Of a stretch of DNA of 64,000 nt, positions 56,601 to 64,000 are shown in pieces; position 1 is the stretch's first letter; the number at the start of each line of letters is the position of its first letter. This DNA is from Gliomastix tumulicola. Taxonomy: Eukaryota > Ascomycota > Sordariomycetes > Hypocreales > Bionectriaceae. The stretch lies in contig BCHX01000008.1 in NCBI GenBank assembly GCA_001599755.1, forward strand, positions 1,674,001-1,738,000. The letters are read 5' to 3'. Under the pieces are notes generated by a model. That model had not been told where the DNA came from, ran no database searches, and worked only from the letters and a program-made list of their open reading frames with translations. A program made the translations under genes and the position numbers.

Positions 56601-57326
56601 GGCATCAGCATACTTCTGCATTGAAAAGAGACCACGCGCCTTGCCCATCAAAGCCAGCATGTTCTTCCCCTGGGAGACGCGGAGCGCGTCATCGAATGCC
56701 TTGATGGCAGTTTTGAGTATCTCCATCCTCTCCGACCCAGCTCCGCCGGCCGTCTTTGGCGGTGCTTGGAGGGAAGCCCTGAGGAGAAGGAGCACACCTC
56801 GAGCGAGATACATGGGCGAAAACGATGGGTTGAGGCGGGCCGCATCGTTGAGCGAAGACGTCGCCAACTGCAAGTAGTAGTCCTTTGTCTTGGCCTCCGA
56901 AACGCGGGTGCCCTCTGGCGCAACTCGGGGAGCCTCCCGACTCTTCCACAGATATAGCCAGCACAGACAGCAAATCATGTTGACTTTATCGCGCTGACTA
57001 GAGCCACCACTAGAGGCACTGGCTGCCTGTATTGCGCCGCTGCCTCGTTGGAGCATCTCGATAGCATGATCGACCTTGCCTTGCTTCGCGTAGGCCAGCG
57101 CTACGGTCATCCAGTATGGCTTCGCGGCGCGCTCGTTCTCGAATAGTGTACATAGTTCGGTGGGATCGTCGATGAGATCCTCGAGGTCGATCTCGACGGC
57201 TTCATCCTCCTGGTCTCCGACGGGAACCTCGATCGCGGAAGGGACGTGGGAGAACCGGATGGACTTCGAGACCGCAGCGCCATTGACGGCGCCATTTGTG
57301 GTGCCGTTCTGAGTAGCTGTCGCCAT
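53613..57326 (-). CDS. CTR9: Paf1 complex subunit CTR9 (TPR protein)
   Basis: Two exons (57326-54714, 54650-53613) encode 1216 aa. CTR9 is the TPR scaffold of the Paf1 complex, which travels with RNA polymerase II and supports histone H2B ubiquitination and elongation. After EVPVGDQEDEAVEIDLEDLI come tandem TPR units over about 60-870, for example AKPYWMTVALAYAKQGKVDH, YVNLGHVYAELRQYTKAIEH and NPLILACLGRTWLNRGRSER. The second exon adds the conserved ALAAAPDQVHYKFNVAFVQI, a Lys/Glu-rich coiled coil, nuclear signals (KRKRKAAPRP, RRSKKKN) and a very acidic Ser/Asp tail ending DDDDDE. The start gives MATATQNGTTNGAVNG. Confidence 0.95.
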
Positions 57327-58574
57327 ATTCGCGGCGAAAGACTAGAGTCGGTGCGAGTCGCGATCGGTATCGTGATTGTGGTGCGTTCTTGCAAGGTTCG
57401 AGGAGGTTGGCCGACGCGTTGGCGCTTTGCTCGCTTGGTGAATCGCGGGCCTATGACGAGCGGTTCATCGAGAGGCGCAGTCGCAATTCAGCATGGCAAA
57501 GCGCCTAAAGCAATTAGAGGATGTTTCTTGAACGTAGCTGTCGTGAAGCTGAGCAAAAAGAGAGGTGATGTGAAAGCAAGCGATAGGTGACGGGTGTTGC
57601 ATAGCTCGGACAATGGTCAATGGAGAGACAGTATCAATCGTGTGTGGTCTGTGCTTTTTTTCTTTTTGTCAAGATGCCTAACGGCGCTGTTTTTGCGATG
57701 CGCGGCAATCAAACCTGATCTGGTATAGCTCCTTTTCTCATCCCCGACTGCTCTCTCTTCACATACTACCTCAGCTTCGAACGTTCCTAGACTTATGTAT
57801 CGTATTTTGATCTTTATATCCAATTCTAGATCTTGCGTAACATGAGGCTTTATATAATCTGTTTTGTGAGCAAGAAAATACCCTGGGACCAACCATTTCA
57901 AGCACAAGACGAACGTACTAGATGAGTGGGGCGCTTCTGAGTTTATACACTCCACCAACTGACAATATGCCGCGTATATTTGAAGCCTCAACTCCAGCAC
58001 TATCACGATGACTTACAAGGGCCTTTCTGTATTCTGAAGCTGGCAATTGTTACCCGAGAAGCTTGAAGCATACTAGTAGTCAAGGTCCCCCAAAGAAGGA
58101 AGGGAAATGGCTTCTCTAGTTAAGCTTGAAGACTCCCTGTAATGAAGCCAACGGATATGTCGATAGGGTCAAATTGCAACCGCTGCTTCAGCTTAGCTTA
58201 GAAATTCGTTCTGCGTTCCGCCGTATTCGAGCTTTTGGGGTTGCAAATGCTGTGTGTGATTACAGCAGTGAAGCTACCTGATAGCGGATAGAAGTCACTG
58301 AGAGACACCTGAAGGTGCGCCTGTGTTCCGAGAAACAGCTGCAGCTAGCCGTAACTCACCTGACCTCGACCTTTCGGTTTCTCAGCATTCACCCACCAAG
58401 CTCTCACCTTGCTCCCGGGTTTGAAAGAAAAACACCCACCTGCACATCAGTCTCTCTGAACCTCCACTCCCCTTCCTTACCTCCTCTCGAACAGTCAAAC
58501 TTCTCCCATTTGGCTGTTTCAGCATTTCGTTTCGCACGTGCTCCGGACTCGATACACCTCACGCAACACTGAAG
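57327..58574. promoter_or_regulatory. divergent region CTR9 / membrane protein
   Basis: 1.25 kb between two divergent starts; no gene supported. One ACGCGT hexamer lies at 57414, near the CTR9 start. The rest is AT-richer without clear motifs. Confidence 0.45.
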
Positions 58575-60046
58575 ATGGGCCGCTGCATAGGCTGGCACTG
58601 CCTGACCACGGCGCAGAAGTTTGGCATCATCTTCAGCGTCGTGGTTGTCGCCATTGTGCTCGCCATCGCCTGGATGTACTACCTCGGTCGCGTCGCCAGC
58701 TCTCGAATGCATCGAAACTTCATGACTCTGCCGGGAGGCAGACGAACTCGAAAGAATCCAAACCTGCCCCCAACCATTTCTCTCGGCGAGCTGCCCATCG
58801 CCCAGAGCTGGCCCGGCCAACCTCCGCAGATCATCTACCAGCCCGTCATCTACAACATCGACCCTCTGTATGAGACTCGAGCGCAGCCCTATTCGATGGC
58901 GGGTCCCTGCCAGATGGTGAAGCCGCCGCCGGTCGCTTATATACCAGGACAGCCGTATGTGGCCTGCCCTCACACACGTCGCCACGACGTTTGGCCAGAG
59001 GCGATTCCGGCGCCGCATCAAATCCGCCAGGATGTTTGGCCACAGCTTGTGCCACAGACGTATCAACAGCACCCACGGCCGCAGCCCCGTCACCGCAGTG
59101 CCAGTTCGCCTTGCCCGCTTCCCCGCGACCAGGAAAAGTCACGACGTTCTAGCTGGTCGCAGACACTGAACCGCGCCTTTGGGCTTCCTATGGGTCGGGC
59201 ATCGACAATCGCCAGCAGCACGACGAGAAATTCAGAAAGCCGAAGCCGTCCTAACTCGATCAGGGAGGCATCATCTGCTAAGGGAACCACTGTCATGGCC
59301 ACTCGTAAGCCTTCCACTGAAGTTAGAGCTAAGGGCCCTAAGCAGCCAGTCGGAGACGTCAAAACTCGAGGTGATGCGCAGAGCATCCGGTCTCAATCAT
59401 CCAATGCCGCAACCGTTCATAGCGACGACTACGACATGGTGCGTTCATCATCGAAGGGCAAAACGGCCGCCAGCGGACAGGACAACAGCGCAAGAAACGG
59501 AGATTGCAAGCTTGATGTCGAGTTCTATCAAAGCCTGTCGCCGCCGACGCCCAGCCACAAACGCCCTCCTCGAACTCCGTCGCCTCGGCCACCTGTCGTG
59601 GTGGACCTTTCTGATGCTTCGGACACCGTGTCGGAAATTTCGAACTTCAGTCCATCGCCAGTCAGCGGTACAGGCTTGCCTTGGAACCGGTCTACCGAGT
59701 TGCCCAAGTACCGGTGAGGTGTTTCTCGCGAGCTGACCAGGAGACCTGGGCTCTAACACGTTGATCAGAACAAATCTACCGGCCCGCTTCGGCAGCGGCA
59801 CGGAAGAAAAGGAAGCAAACCATAACAGTCAGGACAAGACAGTGGATCGCGAGTTGGGTCGCATAAGCATGGACAGAGGGTGAGTGGCTGGTGGTGGCCA
59901 TGCAGCATACCTACCAATCTATACCTGCACTTGCTGACAAGATTTGTAATGCAAGGGTATCCCAGGCTACTCCCCAAGATGATGCGGAGAAGCTGTATAG
60001 TCCCTCACCCCCAGTAGCGATGCATCGGCACGGGAACATCTGTTAG
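58575..60046 (+). CDS. single-pass membrane protein, fungal-specific
   Basis: A short N-terminus with two Cys (MGRCIGWHCLTT) leads into one membrane segment (about 14-37, FGIIFSVVVVAIVLAIAWMY). The long Pro/Ser/Arg-rich tail contains PVIYNIDPLYETRAQPY. Exon 1 alone would end at a TGA giving 380 aa. However, GTGAGG at 59714 and CAG at 59768 form an intron that removes this stop, and a second intron (59880-59955) leads to a stop at 60046. The spliced form is 446 aa and closes in frame (58575-59713, 59769-59879, 59956-60046). Family not recognised; such proteins are common in filamentous fungi and of unknown role. Confidence 0.72.
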
Positions 60047-60946
60047 TTGAACTGAGGGAATGAAATGACAGTCTGCGGTTTGGAGTTGGAAGGGTAGGAG
60101 TATCACAAGGAAGTAACGGGAAGAGGAATGGACGGGAGCATTTCGGTCCGCTTTCAAGAGCGGGAATAGGTTGGACAAGACGCAGCCATCTACTCACGCA
60201 TGTAAAATACCCATGGTTATCGAGAATGAGGTGGTTGATGAATCACATCAAGGCTTCGGTGAGATGCCGTCGGAGCCTCCACTTTCGAGAATCAAGAACA
60301 AGACACAAAAGATGCAACTACTGAAAGTATAGTTCTCCTTATGCCGCAGCGAAGTCGCGTCTTCGAGACACCTCAGGCTGCTCCTCCTCTTTTGTCGGGG
60401 GGTTCGGCTGCGACCGTCCATTTGTGCCTTAACAAGTCCGAAGTACCTTACATGGCAAGCTTGCACGCGAGCTACTTCATCCACGCTAAGCCCCAAGGCA
60501 ACCCTGGCATCGGGTGGCTTTGCCAGCTTGGCCCGTGCACCACAGCGTCATCATTGCCATTGCTTGCCCTGTCGCCTCAGGTGGGCTCAACAGTAACCAC
60601 CAGCAACTGTCCATTCCCAAGCCCCGACTGAGCCTGGAGCTTCTCTTCTCATATTACAGCATCGAGACACCTCACTCCTTTCCCTCTCGACAGTGACGGC
60701 GTCATTTTTGGTCTAGAGGCAATTGTCCCGAAAGCCGAGCCATACCAGTGACCAGGCGCCCATTCCGACAGGCCCTCCAACCCCACCGTCGCTCCTTGTC
60801 CCCTGCGAGGCATTGCCCGCCGCGAGTCCATCCGCAGCTGCTCCCCTCTGCCCGAGCCGAGACAACCTTCCAGATTTCTTTGAAGGCCTGCTTTCAGACA
60901 GCACCTCTCACTCGCGGCCCAGCACCGCTAGCAAGACGCCGGCGCC
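60047..60946. promoter_or_regulatory. intergenic, upstream of SNX41
   Basis: 900 bases between two genes on the same strand. CT-rich pieces lie close to the SNX41 start. The plus-strand open frame 60723-61082 overlaps the real start region and is a shadow. No repeat seen. Confidence 0.45.
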
Positions 60947-63035
60947 ATGTGGAATGACGAAGACAACAACCCCTACGGGACCAGCTTCGACCACCGCCGC
61001 GACTCCACGACTACCGTTTCGACTGCTCCCGACTCCCCCATCTCTCCGACGAATCGCGATTGTAAGTCCGCCAGGCACTTAGAAGACCAGAGCGTAAACT
61101 CATTTGTTCCCCGTGTAGTCGACCCCATCAGGCCTCGCACCCCCACCGCGGCCGGCGACGATGAAGCAGTAGCAGAGGCAGCGTACCACCGCAGCCGAGG
61201 CTCGGCAGGTGGTGAGGATGAAGCAGCGAAGGCGGAGCGGCCGCGACGACGGAAACCTGGCGGTTACGACAGTCGCATCGAGCAGATCCTGTACGAGAAC
61301 CCGTCCCTGCCCATCCTGATTACGGATGCTGGGAAGAGCATGGAAAGTGGCGGCAGATACATCGTCTACACTATTCGCACTGGGGTATGGCCTCGCCCGA
61401 CATCCCTTGCATCGCGCCTTTGACTAATGTGATTCTCAATAGGACCTGGAAGTCCGGAGACGCTACTCGGAGTTCGCCTCGCTTCGCGACGCCTTGACCC
61501 GTCTGCATCCCACATTGATTATCCCACCGATCCCGGAGAAGCACACGATGGCGGACTACGCCGCGAACCCGACCAACGCCAAGCAGGACCAGCAGATAAT
61601 TGATCTACGAAAGCGCATGCTAGCAGTCTTCCTGAATCGGTGCCGTCAGATGGAAGCTGTCAGAACCGACGGAGTGTGGTGGAGGTTCCTCGACCCGAAC
61701 GCAAGCTGGGTATGTGCGCCTGGCTCAATGGGCGCTTGATAACTGTACTAATTAGTTGCAGAGCGAGGTGTTGAACTCTCACCCAGTGTCCTCGATCCCA
61801 AAATCGATCCTCAAGGCACCCCCTCTCGACACCGCTAGCCCCACGAGCGCGCATAACTACCTACCTGTGCCTTCTAACTCGGCCAAGCTCAAGACCGTCC
61901 CTGGAAACACCCATGACCTCAGCGCCTCGACTCTCTCAGCCAGTCCGTACTCTCTCTCCAAGCTACCGAACGATACGAGCAACCTGAGTGAACAAGATCT
62001 GGACCCGTACTTCGTCACCTTCGAGGCTGCTACCAAGGAGCTGGAGCACCTCCTCACCGGACCTATGGAGAAGGTCAACCGCCGAACCCTTAGCCATCTA
62101 TCTGCCCTGGCCGCCGACCTTTGTGAGCTTGGATCACGATACAATGCTTTTGCTCTATCAGAGCAAGCGCCATCTCTGGGTCCTGCTATCGAGCGCATCG
62201 GCCAGGCTGCCGACTTGTCGTATATCGCTACCGAGGAGCTGTCTGGTTCTCTTGGCGCTAGTTTCGCCGAGCCTATGCGGGAAAGTGCCCAGTTTGCTGG
62301 GGTGGTCCGAAGCGTTCTACGCTACAGGGTGCTCAAGCGGGTGCAGCAAGAGTTGACAAGCGAGGACCTGAACAAGAAGAAGACACTGCTTGACCAGTTG
62401 GAGCGGACTGAAGCCGAAGCACGGCGAATCGAACAGTACCTGTCAACGAGCCAACAATTGCCGCCGGCTCCCAAACGATCAACCAGCCTCATGGAGCGCC
62501 CGAGCCAGTACCGGCGGGAGCAAGAAGACACAGAATCCATCGATTCGGACTTCGCCCATAACCATGGCGAATCCGCACCGTCGGCTAGCCAAGGTCTTCC
62601 GGAGAGGAGTTCCAGCGTGGGCCATAGGAAGCTCTCAAGCGCCAACTCCATCACGAACAAGATCTTTGGCCCGATTCGTCATGCTGTGCAGGGTGTAGTC
62701 GACGTCGACCCTGAGCGCACGAGACGTGATACTATCGGCAAGACAAGGGAATCTATCGGACAGCTAGAGCAGGCTCAGGTGGCTTCAGAGAAGGATGTAA
62801 GAGAAGCAACAGCGAGCACTCTCAAGGATCTGAAGAGATTTCAGGAGGACAAGGAAGACGATTTGCGGCGCTATATGGTAAGTGCTCTTATACCTGTGGT
62901 TGCACACAATGAAGACAGATGCTAACATTGATTCCACAGTTGGCCTACGCAAAGAGCCAGATTGAGTGGGCAAGGAAGAGTAAGCAGCAATGGGAGGAGG
63001 CTCGGGCGGAAGTCGAAAAGATAGACGAGAACTGA
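60947..63035 (+). CDS. SNX41: sorting nexin SNX41 (SNX41/ATG20 family)
   Basis: Five exons (60947-61061, 61119-61384, 61443-61709, 61762-62877, 62940-63035) give 619 aa. The protein is a PX-BAR sorting nexin that binds PI3P on endosomes and works with SNX4 in recycling to the Golgi. N-terminus MWNDEDNNPYGTSFD is characteristic. The PX domain spans about 85-215, with ILITDAGKSMESGGRYIVYT, then RRRYSEFASLRDALTRLHP, and IIPPIPEKH with the Pro-rich loop. The BAR-like region follows (YFVTFEAATKELEHLLTGPM, then long helices to the C-terminus). ATG20 is a close relative; the start sequence favours SNX41. All introns are GT-AG. Confidence 0.9.
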
Positions 63036-63564
63036 GCTATGTGATACGGACTACTTGGGCTTTTTAATGTTGGCGAGAAAAGGAGTTGCGGTGTTAGAGG
63101 CATCAACCAAGTGAAGTTTTTGGTCTTAAGCAGGTCTCGCCGAGCGCGCAATTTCTCACTAATAATTGGTATGCGAGTTGTGCTTGTGTGACATGTCAAT
63201 CAAGACAAGCGGCAGACAGGAGAATAGAAAAGAAATGCAGAGAACATGCTCCCGCTTGAATGTTGTTGCAGCGAATGTGAACGCACAGCTACACCCCTAA
63301 CTGCACCCATAAACACCTGGATACCCAGGATGATGGAATACAGGGCAATTAAGATATGTAGGGCCAGTCAGTTCTCAATACCTTACCTACTACTAGTAGT
63401 AGGCAATGGCAACAGAGAGGACAGAGGGAGACATGGTGGAGGTGGGTCACCAGAACCAGTAGTTTCACGTCCAGCCTTGTGCAGCACAATTGTATTGTTT
63501 CTTCTTCCCTTCTCCATCCTGCTTCACCACCGCCCGCCGTCGCTAGTGCGCGTCCATCCCAACC
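63036..63564. other. intergenic SNX41 to capping enzyme
   Basis: 3' flank of SNX41 and promoter of the capping-enzyme gene, which starts at 63565 after a CT-rich leader (TTCTTCTTCCCTTCTCCATC). A CTACTACTAGTAGTAG palindrome lies at about 63389-63404. Confidence 0.5.
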
Positions 63565-64000
63565 ATGTCGCAGATCACGTCCCTGTCGGAGCCTGGCGTC
63601 AAGGCGGTCGGGGACGTCCTGAGGACGATGCGCGCCGAGGTCGCTGATCTGCTGGGTAGGAACCAGACGAGCTTCCCCGGCGCGCAGCCCGTCAGCTTTG
63701 CGAGGACGCACCTCGACGAATTGACCAAGGCAGAGTAAGTCCCTGGTGATTAGGAAATAGATAGAAGGGGGGACTAGACTGACTCTATTCCTAGCTACTA
63801 CGTGTGCGAAAAGTCAGACGGCGTCCGCTACCTCCTCTACTCGACCTCGGACGACCAGGACCACGAGGCGCACTACCTCATCGACCGCAAGAACGACTAC
63901 TGGTACATCTCGCAGAGCCAGCTGCACATCCCGACGCCCACGGACGAGCAGGGCTTCCACACCAACACGATTACGGACGGCGAGCTGGTCTGGGACGTGC
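63565..64000 (+). CDS. CEG1: mRNA-capping guanylyltransferase, 5' part
   Basis: The gene runs off the window. Exon 1 (63565-63734) and the start of exon 2 (from 63795) give the first 125 or so residues. The nucleotidyltransferase motif I is visible as EKSDGVRY, with Lys63 as the covalent GMP-accepting residue (KxDG, here KSDG), followed by LLYSTSDDQDHE and YLIDRKNDYWYI. This enzyme transfers GMP onto the 5' diphosphate end of pre-mRNA. In fungi it is a separate polypeptide from the RNA triphosphatase, as the direct N-terminus here suggests. The start MSQITSLSEPGVKAVGD is the only Met before the fold. The intron is GTAAGT-TAG. Confidence 0.9.

Noticed and set aside
1..64000. tRNA, rRNA, CRISPR and telomere repeats
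   Set aside because: I looked for B-box-like GTTCGA contexts and for TTAGGG arrays and found none that fold or repeat convincingly.

Overview
The window reads as nuclear DNA of a filamentous ascomycete, most likely a Sordariomycete. Genes carry short introns (about 50-140 nt) with GTAAGT/GTATGT-type donors and CTAAC-like branch sites. Gene density is about one per 2.5-3 kb on both strands, and the gene set (ATG101, PEX3, SNX41, PAN1, complex I LYR subunit, HAL4-type kinase) is typical of filamentous fungi. No species call is possible from the sequence alone. All exon joins below come from reading splice sites and checking that the frames add up; every multi-exon gene except the broken ones closes exactly in frame.

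Two compartments are visible. Bases 1-6000 are an accessory-looking patch. It holds an intact HNH-nuclease-like gene (503-1768, minus), a kelch-repeat gene broken by stop codons (2466-3307, minus), a small intact HIT-domain gene (3976-4659, plus) followed by a 27-base A run, and a second, 5'-damaged HNH paralogue (4830-6010, minus) with a GC-AG intron. From about 6.5 kb onward the window is a conserved housekeeping block: adenosine kinase (6594-7901), an EST1/SMG7-like protein (8536-11520), a ZNF511-like zinc-finger protein (12829-13649), BUD31 splicing factor (13902-14427), complex I LYR subunit NDUFA6 (14753-15409), and RNA polymerase I/III subunit AC19 (15571-16262).

An unresolved stretch (16.5-18.2 kb) has open but fragmented frames that I could not assign. 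After it come a disordered conserved protein (18851-20253), a HAL4/SAT4-type kinase (21738-23301), a CaMKK/Ssp1-type kinase (26615-28894), TRAPP subunit BET5 (29445-30016), peroxin PEX3 (30607-32310) divergent from autophagy factor ATG101 (33115-33956), an Hcm1-like forkhead factor (35195-37465), endocytic scaffold PAN1 (40207-44640), a PH plus leucine-rich-repeat protein (45294-49142), NADH-cytochrome b5 reductase (51731-53004), Paf1-complex subunit CTR9 (53613-57326), a single-pass membrane protein (58575-60046), sorting nexin SNX41 (60947-63035), and the 5' part of the mRNA-capping guanylyltransferase (63565-64000+).

There is no operon logic. Several neighbours are divergent pairs sharing one promoter region (BUD31/NDUFA6, CaMKK/BET5, PEX3/ATG101, LRR/CBR1, CTR9/membrane protein). 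I see no tRNA, rRNA, CRISPR array or intact transposon. The items most worth a second look are the accessory patch at the left end, the ACGCGT-rich region upstream of the forkhead gene, and the 16.5-18.2 kb stretch.
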